Origin: Ariolimax columbianus
Lineage: Eukaryota > Mollusca > Gastropoda > Stylommatophora > Arionidae
NCBI GenBank assembly: GCA_036924085.1
Contig: JAVGWX010000011.1
Span: 33,912,386 to 33,976,385, forward strand
Direction: 5' to 3'
DNA: 64,000 nt
Made by a program: the position numbers and the translations under genes. The first letter of the stretch is position 1. Each line of letters begins with the position of its first letter. Below the pieces are notes generated by a model. The model had not been told where the DNA came from, ran no database searches, and saw only the letters and a list, made by a program, of their open reading frames with translations. This document shows positions 45,123 through 58,309 of the stretch, in pieces.

Positions 45123-48100
45123 TCTTCTTCTTCGTACTCTGTCAGACGTCAACTTGTATTTGTTCGAAGAAAGCAGCGGTCATCCTGAGGCTGTCGACAC
45201 TGCCATAGAGCGTATCTAGTGTTGCCACTGGTGATGGCCACATGTGCTCTCTCTGGTCCTCGTATGTCGGGCAATTTTGCAACATATGTTCAGCGGTCAT
45301 TTTCCCTGTGCCACGCGAGCATTCGTCAGTACCACCTATCTTCAATTTATTGAATAGATGGTACCTCAGTCTGTTGTGGCCTGTGCGGAGTCTGAAGACC
45401 ACGACCTGCTCTCTTGTGTTCATCTGGTAGTAGGCATCATTTTTTGTGTAGCCAGTGTGTTCTGTTTCCCATTTGGCCATGTATCTGGTCCTAATAAGCC
45501 TTTTGGACTCTTCGTAGGTCACACTAGAATCTGGTTGGGTTAGTCTTGCACCTTCTTTTGCCAGTCTGTCTGCCTCCTGGTTGCCTTGGATGTTACAATG
45601 GGATGGAACCCACTGTTCCACTACTCTTATTGGTGCGGACTGCTGGCATAGTTGACAGAGTACTGCTCTTAAATCATTAAGTTCTGTATTTTTCTGGCTT
45701 TTTAGTGCTGTAACCACAGCCAGGGCATGAACAAGACTATCTGGCTTTCATTGCTTTCGCCTGTGAGCATTGCTTCTACTGCAGCCTTCAGTGCCTCTGC
45801 CTCCGCTCTGAAATTGCTTGAGAATTTTCCAGTTGCCACTGACAGTGTTATTTTTCTACCGTTTTTTAGGCTCAGGAATTCCCCCCCCCCCCTCTTCATC
45901 TGTGTTGTGCTTATTACAGAACCGTCGGTGTATGCATGGGTCCAGTCCATGCTTGGGTAGTTTTCCGCTATGTACCTCAGGAATATGTCTCTTCTTTCTT
46001 TTTCAGTCTGGCTGTTCTTGTTTCCAATACCTGGTATATTTTCTACCACCCCCGGAATGATATGCTGCTTCCATGTGGGTTTGCGTACAGTAGGGATGGG
46101 CTTTGGTGTTGTTACGGTGTTCATAGGGTCTTCAATCATTTTTGCTTTGGCTATTTCTGCAAAGTTTCTCCGCTTTAGTTTCCCATTTCCAAATCTATTT
46201 AGTCTCTGAAGCATTGGATGGTCTGTCAGTCTTCTGAGTTTCTCTGCTTGCTGCTGGGCTCTGCAGTCTCTTCTGTCGGTCATGGATTGCAGATTTGTAA
46301 TCTTTTCAAGTTCTACAATTGGCGTTGACTTCATGCCTCCTGTTATAACTCTCATGGCTTGGTTTTGAAGTTTGCTAATTTGATCAAAGTTCGCCTTTGC
46401 TGCTGTTGTCCATGCCGCAATGCCATACTCGAGAACTGGTCTCACTCTTCCAGTGTACAGTTTCTTTAGTATACTTTCGTCTGCTCCCCAGCTTGTGCCA
46501 GCAAGTTTCCTCATGATTGCCATTCTTTGTCTGGCTCTCATTCGGTTTCTCTCGATCTGACTTTTCCATGTCATGCGCCGATCAAATGTGACTCCCAGGT
46601 AGTTTGAGTTGTCGTTTGGCCGCAGGTATTTGCCGTTAAGACTTATTTTGGTGTTCTGTGGTTTATTCGAAAGCGAGAATATCGTACATGTTGTTTTTTC
46701 CTCATTTATTTTGAGCAGCCATGAGTTAGCCCACTCCTCCAACGATGTTAGGGCCTGCTGCATCCGATTGTTTGCTACGGTGAGATTTTTTTCAGAGGTC
46801 CACATTGCCAGATCGTCTGCAAACATGGAGCTGTGGACTCTTCTTTCTATATTCTCGGTGATGTTGTTTATATACACCAGGAAAAGTGTGGGTGACAGTA
46901 CTCCCCCTTGGGGGTACTCCTTGCTCCAGTGTCACCTTTTTGCTCATCTGCCCTTGTAATTGAACTCTAGCTGTTTTGTTTTCGAGGTAGTGGCTGATCT
47001 ATCTGTACGTTTTTCCAGATACTTCACTTCTTCGTAGCTTGACTTTAAGTCCCTCTTTCCACACCTTGTCAAATTCCTTCTCTAGATCCACCCAAACCGC
47101 TACTGTATGCTTTTTCTCTTGGTAAGCATCCTCTATTTCCTGTGCCATGAGAGTGATCTGGTCCTCAGTGGATCTGTGTTGTCTAAATCCTGCTTGCTGT
47201 GGAATTAATGTGTTTTTCTTCCAGGTGCCACATCAGTCTGGTGTTTATCATACGCTCCATCAGTTTACCTACAAAGCTTAGTAGGCTGATGGGCCTGTAT
47301 CCATTTGGATCTGTTCTATCTTTTTCTTTCTTTGGTACTGGTATAAGTACAGCATCTTTCCATGCCTGCGGTTTAATTCTCCTTTTCCAGCTTTGATTCA
47401 GGACTGATAGTAACTTCCTCTTTGCTGTTTGGCCCAACCCCATCAGCATTTCGTTTGTTACCCCATCTTTTCCAGGCGATTTCGTTGTCTTTAGAGTTCT
47501 CATGGCCTCATCCATTTCGTTCATTGTTAGTTTTGCCATCATGTGCTCCTCTGGTGCCATCTTGATGTTGTTGTGGCTCTTTTGTTCTTCACTTATATAT
47601 GTATGCCTGTCTGTAGGGACATCGATGTGGTTTTCTCTGGCATAATGTTCTATAAAGGCGTTTGCTGCTTTTTTTCCGGTAAGCATGTTGTCACCCTGTT
47701 TGGTGGTAATTTGTTTATTTGATGATGTGTCGTCATTCATGGCTCTAACTAAATTACATAATTTGTTTTCTTCTTTATCTATATTGAGGCTTTCTGTTTT
47801 GTTTTTCCAACTGTTTCTTGTTATTTGGTTCAGTGTTCTTTTTTATTTCGCAGTGATGGACTTGAGGGCGATATTTGCTTCCATAGATTGTTCTATCTCT
47901 GCGATTTGAGACTTCATCCTCTGCTTTCTGCAGTTTATGATTCCAATATGGCTTGTAGTTTTTCTTTGCCCCTCTTGGGATGGTTTCGGTGGCTGCTTGC
48001 AGTATTGCTTTGCTTAGGCTTTCGACCATAGGTTTCATATTGTTATTTCGTGTGTTGATAGTTTCTGTCAGCATTGCAAATCTGTCCCAGTCGGCTCGTC

Positions 48101-48317
48101 TATAGTTCCAACGTGGCAGCGGTTTTATTTCCTGGGGGCCTTCTTCCATATCAATTTCTAGCCTAATTGGCCTGTGGTCGCTACCTGCCAATTGGTCGAG
48201 CACCTGACGATCTATTTTGTGGTGAATATCCCCCGTGGAGAATGCCAAGTCTGGAGTGGTAGGGGTATGCCATGTACTAGAATAGAAGCTAGGGCTGTCG
48301 TCCGGCCCATTGATAAG
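45123..48317 (-). mobile_element. Jockey-type element copy 3, 5'-truncated (3.2 kb)
   Basis: Minus strand, 3' (GAA)n tail at 45121-45135. From the 5' side (48317): end of an endonuclease domain (SSTWHTPTTPDLAFST, AGSDHRPIRLEI), [65 protein letters not shown] (FADD), [15 protein letters not shown], RNase H ([43 protein letters not shown]) and tail [19 protein letters not shown]. An exact 12-bp duplication catcgctgttct flanks it (45111-45122 and 48318-48329). Frameshifts at about 45700, 46880 and 47190 split the polyprotein (ORFs 45142-45717, 45702-46877, 47183-47740, 47775-48320). Confidence 0.92.
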
Positions 48318-48690
48318 CATCGCTGTTCTAAAGATAACTTGAGAATGTGGTCAGTTTCTCTATTTGATGTCCTAAAACATCTCTCATTTCGTGACACATT
48401 TCTCTTGTGATAGCTACTTCTAATCTGTGACGATTCTTTGTTTGTTTTTTTCTTACTTTTCCACTGTGATGTTGTTATCGGCTGATGATCAGTGGCTATT
48501 CAAATGTTGAGGACGACGACTCTAGAGTTAATACTTCTTCTTTCCTTTTAAAAAAAATTGATAAATAATCAATTTGATATGCCACCTTACGGTTTTTCTA
48601 CCTGTGTCATGTCTTGATATGACTTTTTCGTTGTTGGAAGATGATGTTTGTTATTATAAGATCATTCTCAGTACATATGTTTATAAGCTC
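48318..48690 (-). pseudogene. Non-LTR endonuclease fragment flanking Jockey copy 3
   Basis: Minus strand reads RKVAYQIDYLSIFFKRK, resembling the RKVEYQIDYVMV segment of RTE-like endonucleases, then decays. It is interrupted by the 45123-48317 insertion. Confidence 0.5.
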
Positions 48691-48837
48691 TTCTCCAGTG
48701 TTGCTCAGCTCTGAAGAGACTTTATGTTACTCGTGTTCACTAGCAGTTTCCGTTTGACAATATTTTACAAATGTTTTTCCATTGTCTATATCCTGAGCCA
48801 AGACCAAAGTTCAGAATTTTAAAAGAATTTATTTCAG

Positions 48838-48906
48838 AATAAACTGGTTGTATACATATTCTGTATAGTCTTCTAAACCAGTATAATGAAGTTAAGTTAA
48901 GTTAAG
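48838..48906 (+). mobile_element. CR1-type 3' terminus, copy D
   Basis: Hairpin segment (ACTGGTT..AACCAGT) with tail gttaagttaagttaag; the upper stem is diverged (tattctgtata). Confidence 0.75.
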
Positions 48907-48907
48907 A

Positions 48908-49440
48908 ACCTAATTTCCAACGTGGCACCCCAGGTTAATGAAACGCAAACCCGCACCTCGCAGTGCACGGAAGAATTCGCTTATCTCGGCAGCGTGATGT
49001 CAACAGATGGACGCATCGGTCTCGATATGTCAAGGCGGATCGGACTAGCTGCATCTGCTATATACGACCTCCGACGTGTATGAGTAACGGCAGGATTTCC
49101 TTTGGGACAAAGGTCTGCATCTACCAGTCCTGCGTGGCCCCAGTCCTACTCTACGGCTCCGAAACTTGGACATTAGTCAAACATAACAATGCGAGATTTC
49201 TGCTAAAACAAGCCTCCTTAAAATCTCGGAAACACCGAACCGCTGTCGATTGTCTTTGTTCGGTCATGTCGTACGGCTGGGCTAGAAAACTTCGGCCAAC
49301 AAGAAACTCTATAAGTCGTTCCACAGTGCCAAACGACTTCCCCCGACCAGCTGGAGGCCCAGAAGAGGGGCCATCCCCACACAGCATAGCTGTAGCAGAT
49401 AGCAGCCACCCATTCCGAACTGAATGAGGACTGGAACCAC
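48908..49440 (+). pseudogene. Non-LTR RT C-terminal fragment
   Basis: Plus strand: TQTRTSQCTEEFAYLGSVMS TDGRIGLDMSRRIGLAASAI YDLRRV, then ISFGTKVCIYQSCVAPVLLY GSETWTLVKH. The FAYLGS and VLLYGSETW boxes are RT thumb motifs. A frame change separates the two parts, and the ends are missing. Confidence 0.75.
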
Positions 49441-49502
49441 GCGGCAGCAATGGGTGACAGATGTGACAGACCGACGCAACGGGTCTCAGATGGTTACGCC
49501 AA

Positions 49503-49542
49503 CTTATTATTATTATTATTATTATCATTATTATTATAAACT
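49503..49542. repeat. (ATT)n microsatellite
   Basis: About a dozen ATT units with one ATC, directly before the 81-bp satellite. Confidence 0.95.
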
Positions 49543-49549
49543 CGCCCAT

Positions 49550-52500
49550 TTCAATCAGATCATCCTTATCACTGACTGTAGTGATAACAGTTGAACCATT
49601 GCTCGTGTATTCCTCATTGATGTTAACTATTACATTGAGATCATCCTTATCACTGACTGTAGTGATAACAGTTGAACCATTGCTCGTGTATTCCTCATTG
49701 ATGTTAACTATTACAATGAGATCATCCTTATCACTGACTGTAGTGATAACAGTTGAACCATTTCTCGTGTATTCCTCATTGATGTTAACTATTTCAATGA
49801 GATCATCCTTATCACTGACTGTAGTGATAACAGTTGAACCATTTCTCGTGTATTCCTCATTGATGTTACTATTACAATGAGATCATCCTTATCACTGACT
49901 GTAGTGATAACAGTTGAACCATTTCTCGTGTATTCCTCATTGATGTTAACTATTACAATGAGATCATCTTTATCACTGACTGTAGTGATAACAGTTGAAC
50001 CATTGCTCGTGTATTTCTCATTCATGTTAACTATTACAATGAGATCATCCTTATCACTGACTGTAGTGATAACAGTTGAACCTTTTCTCGTGTATTCCTC
50101 ATTGATGTTAACTATTACAATGAGATCATCCTTATCACTGACTGTAGTGATAACAGTTGAATCATTTCTCGTGTATTCCTCATTGATGTTACTATTACAA
50201 TGAGATCATCCTTATCACTGACTGTAGTGATAACAGTTGAACCATTTCTCGTGTATTCCTCATTAATGTTAACTATTACAATGAGATCATCCTTATCACT
50301 GACTGTAGTGATAACAGTTGAACCATTTCTCGTGTATTCCTCATTGATGTTAACTATTACAATGAGATCATCCTTATCACTGACTGTAGTGATAACAGTT
50401 GAACCATTTCTCGTGTATTCCTCATTGATGTTAACTATTACAATGAGATCATCCTTATCACTGACTGTAGTGATAACTGTTGAACCATTTCTCGTGTATT
50501 CCTCATTGATGTTACTTTTACAATGAGATCATCCTTATCACTGACTGTAGTGATAACAGTTGAACCATTTCTCGTGTATTCCTCATTGATGTTACTATTA
50601 CAATGAGATCATCCTTATCACTGACTGTAGTGATAACAGTTGAACCATTTCTCGTGTATTCCTCATTGATGTTAACTATTACAATGAGATCATCCTTATC
50701 ACTGACTGTAGTGAAAACAGTTGAACCCTTTTCTCGTGTATTCCTCATTGATGTTACTATTACAATGAGATCATCCGTATCACTGACTGTGGTGATAACA
50801 GTTGAACCATTTCTCGTGTATTCCTCATTGATGTTAACTATTACAATGAGATCATCCTTATCACTGACTGTAGTGATAACAGTTGAACCATTTCTCGTGT
50901 ATTCCTCATTGATGTTACTATTACAATGAGATAATCCTTATCACTGACTGTAGTGATAACAGTTGAACCATTTCTCGTGTATTCCTCATTGATGTTACTA
51001 TTACAATGAGATTATCCTTATCACTGACTGTAGTGATAACAGTTGAACCATTTCTCGTGTATTCCTCATTGATGTTACTATTACAATGAGATCATCCTTA
51101 TCACTGACTGTAGTGATAACAGTTGAACCATTTCTCGTGTATTCCTCATTGATGTTAACTATTACAATGAGATCAACCTTTTCACTGACTGTAGTGATAA
51201 CAGTTGAACCATTTCTCGTGTATTCCTCATTGATGTTAACTATTACAATGAGATCATCCTTATCACTGACTGTAGTGATAACAGTTTAACCATTTCTCGT
51301 GTATTCCTCATTGATGTTAACTATTACAATGAGATCATCCTTATCACTGACTGTAGTGATAACAGTTGAACCATTTCTCGTATATTCCTCATTGATGTTA
51401 CTATTACAATGAGATCATCCTTATCACTGACTGCAGTGATAACAGTTGAACCATTTCTCGTGTATTCCTCATTGATGTTAACTATTACAATGAGATCATC
51501 CTTATCACAGACTGTAGTGATAACATTTGAACCATTGCTCGTGTATTCCTCATTGATGTTAACTATTACAATGAGATCATCCTTATCACTGACTGTAGTG
51601 ATAACAGTTGAACCATTTCTCGTGTATTCCTCATTGATGTTAACTATTACAATGAGATCATCCTTATCATTGACTGTAGTGATAACAGTTGAACCATTTC
51701 TCGTGTATTCCTCATTGATGTTACTATTACGATGAGATCATCCTTATCACTGACTGTAGTGATAACAGTTGAACCATTTCTCGTGTATGCCTCATTGATG
51801 TTAACTATTACAATGAGATCATCCTTATCACTGACTGTAGTGATAACAGTTGAACCATTTCTCGTGTATTCCTCATTGATGTTAACTATTACAATGAGAT
51901 CATCCTTATCACTGACGGTAGTGATAACAGTTGAACCATTTATCGTGTATTCCTCATTGATGTTACTATTACAATGAGATCATCCTTATCACTGACTGTA
52001 GTGATAACAGTTGAACCATTTCTCGTGTATTCCTCATTGATGTAAACTATTACAATGAGATCATCCTTATCACTGACTGTAGTGATAACAGTTGAACCAT
52101 TTCTCGTGTATTCCTCATTGATGTTACTATTACAATGGGATCATCCTTATCACTGACTGTAGTGATAACAGTTGAACTATTTCTCGTGTATTCCTCATTG
52201 ATGTTAACTATTACAATGAGATCATCATTATCACTGACTGTAGTGATAACAGTTGAACCATTTCTCGTGTATTCCTCATTGATGTTAACTATTACAATGA
52301 GATCATCCTTATCACTGACTGTAGTGATAACAGTTGAACCATTTCTCGTGTATTCCTCATTGATGTTAACTATTACAATGAGATCATCCTTATCACTGAC
52401 TGTAGTGATAACAGTTGAACCATTTCTCGTGTATTCCTCATTGATGTTACTATTACAATGAGATCATCCTTATCACTGACTGTAGTGATAACAGTTGAAC

Positions 52501-55500
52501 CATTTCTCGTGTATTCCTCATTGATGTTACTATTACAATGAGATCATCCTTATCACTGACTGTAGTGATAACAGTTTAACCATTTCTCGTGTATTCCTCA
52601 TTGATGTTAACTATTTCAATGAGATCATCCTTATCACTGACTGTAGTGATAACAGTTGAACCATTTCTCGTGTATTCCTCATTGATGTTACTATTACAAT
52701 GAGATCATCCTTATCACTGACTGTAGTGATAACAGTTGAACCATTTCTCGTGTATTCCTCATTGATGTTAACTATTACAATGAGATCATCCTTATCACTG
52801 ACTGTAGTGATAACAGTTGAACCATTGCTCGTGTATTCCTCATTGATGTTAACTATTACAATGAGATCATCCTTATCACTGACTGTAGTGATAACAGTTG
52901 AACCATTTCTCGTGTATTCCTCATTGATGTTAACTATTACAATGAGATCATCCTTATCACTGACTGTAGTGATAACAGTTGAACCATTTCTCGTGTATTC
53001 CTCATTGATGTTAACTATTACAATGAGATCATCCTTATCACTGACGGTAGTGATAACAGTTGAACCATTTATCGTGTATTCCTCATTGATGTTACTATTA
53101 CAATGAGATCATCCTTATCACTGACTGTAGTGATAACAGTTGAACCATTTCTCGTGTATTCCTCATTGATGTTACTATTACAATGAGATCATCCTTATCA
53201 CTGACTGTAGTGATAACAGTTTAACCATTTCTCGTGTATTCCTCATTGATGTTAACTATTTCAATGAGATCATCCTTATCACTGACTGTAGTGATAACAG
53301 TTGAACCATTTCTCGTGTATTCCTCATTGATGTTACTATTACAATGAGATCATCCTTATCACTGACTGTAGTGATAACAGTTGAACCATTTCTCGTGTAT
53401 TCCTCATTGATGTTAACTATTACAATGAGATCATCCTTATCACTGACTGTAGTGATAACAGTTGAACCATTTCTCGTGTATTCCTCATTGATATTACTAT
53501 TACAATGAGATCATCCTTATCACTGACTGTAGTGATAACAGTTGAACCATTTCTCGTGTATTCCTCATTGATGTTAACTATTACAATGAGATCATCCTTA
53601 TCACTGACTGTAGTGATAACAGTTGAACCATTTCTCGTGTATTCCTCATTGATGTTAACTATTACAATGAGATCATCCTTATCACTGACGGTAGTGATAA
53701 CAGTTGAACCATTTCTCGTGTATTCCTCATTGATGTTAACTATTACAATGAGATCATCCTTATCACTGACTGTAGTGATAACAGTTGAACCATTTCTCGT
53801 ATATTCCTCATTGATGTTAACTATTACAATGAGATCATCCTTATCACTGACTGTAGTGATAACAGTTGAACCATTTCTCGTGTATTCCTCATTGATGTTA
53901 CTATTACAATGAGATCATCCTTATCACTGACTGTAGTGATAACAGTTGAACCATTTCTCGTGTATTCCTCATTGATGTTAACTATTACAATGAGATCATC
54001 CGTATCACTGACGGTAGTGATAACAGTTGAACCATTTCTCGTGTATGCCTCATTGATGTTAACTATTTCAATGAGATCATCCTTATCACTGACTGTAGTG
54101 ATAACAGTTGAACCATTTCTCGTGTATTCCTCATTGATGTTAACTATTACAATGAGATCATCCTTATCACTGACTGTAGTGATAACAGTTTAACCATTTC
54201 TCGTGTATTCCTCATTGATGTTAACTATTACAATGAGATCATCCTTATCACTGACTGTAGTGATAACAGTTGAACCATTTCTCGTGTATTCCTCATTGAT
54301 GTTACTATTACAATGAGATCATCCTTATCACTGACTGTAGTGATAACAGTTGAACCATTTCTCGTGTATGCCTCATTGATGTTAACTATTACAATGAGAT
54401 CATCCTTATCACTGACTGTAGTGATAACAGTTGAACCATTTCTCGTGTATTCCTCATTGATGTTAACTATTACAATGAGATCATCCTTATCACTGACGGT
54501 AGTGATAACAGTTTAACCATTTCTCGTGTATTCCTCATTGATGTTAACTATTACAATGAGATCATCCTTATCACTGACTGTAGTGATAACAGTTGAACCA
54601 TTTCTCGTGTATTCCTCATTGATGTTAACTATTACAATGAGATCATCCTTATCACTGACTGTAGTGATAACAGTTGAACCATTTCTCGTGTATTCCTCAT
54701 TGATGTTAACTATTTCAATGAGATCATCCTTATCACTGACTGTAGTGATAACAGTTGAACCATTTCTCGTGTATTCCTCAATGATGTTACTATTACAATG
54801 AGATCATCCTTATCACTGACTGTAGTGATAACAGTTGAACCATTTCTCGTGTATTCCTCATTGATGTTAACTATTTCAATGAGATCATCCTTATCACTGA
54901 CTGTAGTGATAACAGTTGAACCATTTCTCGTGTATTCCTCGTTGATGTTAACTATTACAATGAGATCATCCTTATCACTGACTGTAGTGATAACAGTTGA
55001 ACCATTTCTCGTGTATTCCTCATTTATGCTAACTATTTCAATGAGATCATCCTTATCACTGACTGTAGTGATAACAGTTGAACCATTTCTCGTGTATTCC
55101 TCATTCCTCATTGATGTTAACTATTTCAATGAGATCATCCTTATCACTGACTGTAGTGATAACAGTTGAACCATTTCTCGTGTATTCCTCATTGATGTTA
55201 ACTATTTCAATGGGATCATCCTTATCACTGACTGTAGTGATAACAGTTAAACCATTTCTCCTGTATTCCTCATTGATGTTAACTATTACAATGAGATCAT
55301 CCTTATCACTGACTGTAGTGATAACAGTTGAACCATTTCTCGTGTATTCCTCATTGATGTTACTATTACAATGAGATCATCCTTATCACTGACTGTAGTG
55401 ATAACAGTTTAACCATTTCTCGTGTATTCCTCATTGATGTTAACTATTTCAATGAGATCATCCTTATCACTGACTGTAGTGATAACAGTTGAACCATTTC

Positions 55501-56262
55501 TCGTGTATTCCTCATTGATGTTAACTATTACAATGAGATCATCCTTATCACTGACTGTAGTGATAACAGTTGAACCATTTCTCGTGTATTCCTCATTGAT
55601 GTTAACTATTTCAATGAGATCATCCTTATCACTGACTGTAGTGATAACAGTTGAACCATTTCTCGTGTATTCCTCATTGATGTTACTATTACAATGAGAT
55701 CATCCTTATCACTGACTGTAGTGATAACAGTTGAACCATTTCTCGTGTATTCCTCATTGATGTTAACTATTTCAATGAGATCATCCTTATCACTGACTGT
55801 AGTGATAACAGTTGAACCATTTCTCGTGTATTCCTCATTGATGTTAACTATTACAATGAGATCATCCTTATCACTGACTGTAGTGATAACAGTTGAACCA
55901 TTTCTCGTGTATTCCTCATTGATGTTAACTATTTCAATGAGATCATCCTTATCACTGACTGTAGTGATAACAGTTGAACCATTTCTCGTGTATTCCTCAT
56001 TGATGTTAACTATTTCAATGAGATCATCCTTATCACTGACTGTAGTGATAACAGTTGAACCATTTCTCGTGTATTCCTCATTGATGTTAACTATTTCAAT
56101 GAGATCATCCTTATCACTGACTGTAGTGATAACAGTTGAACCATTTCTCGTGTATTCCTCATTGATGTTAACTATTTCAATGAGATCATCCTTATCACTG
56201 ACTGTAGTGATAACAGTTGAACCATTTCTCGTGTATTCCTCATTGATGTTAACTATTTCAAT
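49550..56262. repeat. Satellite of 81/80-bp units with internal hairpin
   Basis: About 83 head-to-tail units. The unit begins atcatccttatcactgactg and continues tagtgataacagttgaacca.. tttctcgtgtattcctcatt.. gatgttaactattacaatgag. Each unit holds TTATCACT and AGTGATAA, a perfect 8-bp inverted repeat with a 6-nt loop. Units reading gttactatt instead of gttaactatt are 80 bp and break the frame, which explains the many 108-codon ORFs. Units with tatttcaatg dominate the right end. Not protein-coding. Confidence 0.97.
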
Positions 56263-56269
56263 GGGAGTG

Positions 56270-56500
56270 GACATGGATCATACTGACCACACACAAAATG
56301 ATGCTTATTACCAGTTGAACAGAAGAGAGCAGGTGGTTGTCTTCAGACTCTGCACAGGCCACAACAGATTGAGGTGCCATTTATTCAATAAACTAAAGAT
56401 AGCTGCTACTGATGAATGCACCAATGGTACTAAGAAAATGACCACTAAACATCTGTTGTCCGACATACGAGGAACAAAGAAAGCACATGTGGCCACTACC
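56270..56500 (+). pseudogene. Jockey-type tail fragment at satellite edge
   Basis: Plus strand: [55 protein letters not shown]. Same family as 45142-45717. It joins the last satellite unit directly on its left and an RTE-like fragment on its right. Confidence 0.8.
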
Positions 56501-56870
56501 AGTATCAACTCTAAATGGCTTGGTCATGTTTGTCGCATGTTGGAAGATGGTCGCATTCCCAATGACTATGGGTGGACAGTTGGCGGATGGCGAAAGAACA
56601 TTCTGCCGACCACAACTGATATTCAAAGATGTGTTTAAGCGCGACATAAAGGCACCCAACGTGAGTCAGTCATCCTGGTAAAACGAAGCAGACCGATCCA
56701 ATATACCCTGTAGAGACACCTCATGCTGGGTGAGAAGAAGTACTCGCAACTCGGAAAAGTGAAACGACAATGTCGCAAGGAGAAAGAAAACCAAACACTT
56801 AGTTAAAGAGTTAGCACTCCAAGGTCACATCATTCTATAGTCAGTCATGACTGAAAAGGTCTACTACTAC
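56501..56870 (+). pseudogene. RTE-type C-terminal fragment
   Basis: Plus strand: LGHVCRMLEDGRIPNDY, then GQLADGERTFCRPQLIFKDV FKRDIKAPNVSQSSW. The pattern GHVxRMxDGRIPKD..GRP..RFKDVCKRD is characteristic of the C-terminus of an RTE-like lineage. Frameshifted. Confidence 0.75.
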
Positions 56871-57184
56871 TGAAAGCCCCTGTTCTTTTCTCTATACAAA
56901 CTACTGTAGAAAGTCTTCTACGACACACTTCACATCAATCAGCAATTTGAGAAGTTGACTTTGTTTGCATGTATTTATTGCTGTTATCAGTCACGTCAAA
57001 CATATCCTGAACAATAACATCTCATGTCACAGAATGCCTAAATAGGAAACATTTACGTTGAAAGATCAGAAAGTAATAGATTTGGTTTGAATGTAGTGCA
57101 TGTACCTGATGTTTGACTTTCTACACTAGTACAATCTACTTCAATACATTTCCACGCTAATCTATTTGCGGCATCAAAGGCGTC

Positions 57185-57350
57185 TCAGTCTCTAGACCAT
57201 GCGCGTGGCGTCCTGTAAGTTTTGTCCAGATCTGTCTCTTCTATTTCGGCACTGTCTGCTAGGGCTGTAAAGGCCGATTCGCGTGTGACAGTCTCTGCCA
57301 CAGATCGCACAATCATGATGAGGAGGCTGGCTTGCCGGAGTGATCCTTGA
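57185..57350 (-). pseudogene. Zinc-finger tail of an RTE-like element
   Basis: Minus strand: HDCAICGRDCHTRIGLYSPS RQCRNR, the C-x2-C..H..C ending typical of this lineage (usual form GLYSHSRRC). Its histidine is replaced by Pro. It may belong to the same family as the tail at 12998-13065. Confidence 0.65.
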
Positions 57351-57585
57351 TCTCTTGTTTTTCTCTTTCCTTTGCAGCCAGAAGGCCTCTGGGAGCGTCG
57401 GCATGGTATGGTAAAATATCTTCATAGCGGCAACAGTATGGAAAACAAGTTCGCAACTAACATCAGCAACATATTTAGTACCTTTCACACTCAAACTAGT
57501 TGAATGTTTATCATTATATACCGATGTGAATAGCTGCTTATGTTTTGTTATCAACCTACAACAGAATGCCAGGCTCATGTCTAGT
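57351..57585. other. Intergenic, no gene
   Basis: Decayed sequence; ORFs here are antisense shadows without motifs. Confidence 0.35.
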
Positions 57586-57760
57586 GACTGTTGCGCAATA
57601 CAGGACCCAGACCACCTGATGACCTGCCATAACCTCCAGAGAACATGCAATAGGTGCGACGTGCTGGGGAGAAAGGAAAGAACAATCCACAGCGTTGAAT
57701 ACTGGATGCATGCTGTATGACGAGGTGATTGGACATGGAAAGTAAACAAGTACGCCTACA
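57586..57760 (+). pseudogene. Daphne-like element 3' tail
   Basis: Plus strand CCAIQDPDHLMTCHNLQRTC, then SVEYWMHAV and a stop, followed by ggacatggaaagtaaacaag. It matches the tail at 29345-29530 ([21 protein letters not shown]). Confidence 0.75.
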
Positions 57761-58309
57761 ACAGCTGTTCTTAATATGTAGTCCGCGGACCTCTTTGATT
57801 CTTAAATCATATAACAAGACATGAATTAGTAGAAATGCGCTGGAATTAGCATAGACGGAGCACGTGCAATATCTAGAAAGCGTGCTGGAAGCAAGGAAAT
57901 CATAGCGTCGGTGACTTGATATCATTGCTGCATACAAATGGAATCACAAAAGCAAATCACTTAATTCAAGACTTTTTGAACAGCTTTGCAAAGAAATTGA
58001 CGGTGGAGACCATCAACGTTTATTACATTGTAAAGTCCGTTTGCCATCACGAGGTAAAGTTGTGTCTCATTTTGGGGAACGGAGAGACAGGTGAAAATAT
58101 TTTTTATCTGATCTGGAATCAAATTAGGAGCTATTTGAAGTGAAAATGAAACTTTCCGATGATGGCTTGTGTTCCTTTTTTTGGCAACTGCTCATTGGCA
58201 CCCCAAAACAAGTGGTGCCCAAAGCATGTGCCGTACATGCCATACCATTGACACCAGTGGCGTATCTTGGTCCCTGGTGCAAAGTGTGCTACAGTCTTAG
58301 AGTTTCACC
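57761..58309. other. Unrecognised segment with a 75-codon ORF
   Basis: A plus-strand ORF at 57916-58143 (MISLLHTNGITKANHLIQDF..) has no motif I recognise. It is probably fortuitous or a TE relic. Confidence 0.3.

Noticed and set aside
49550..56274. Plus and minus ORFs up to 314 codons over the 81-bp array
   Set aside because: 81 is divisible by three and the unit happens to lack stops; both strands are open, and 80-bp units break the frame. Not protein genes.
57192..57749. 185-codon minus ORF
   Set aside because: Only the last about 50 residues match a zinc-finger tail of a retroelement; the upstream part is antisense to a Daphne-like tail on the plus strand.
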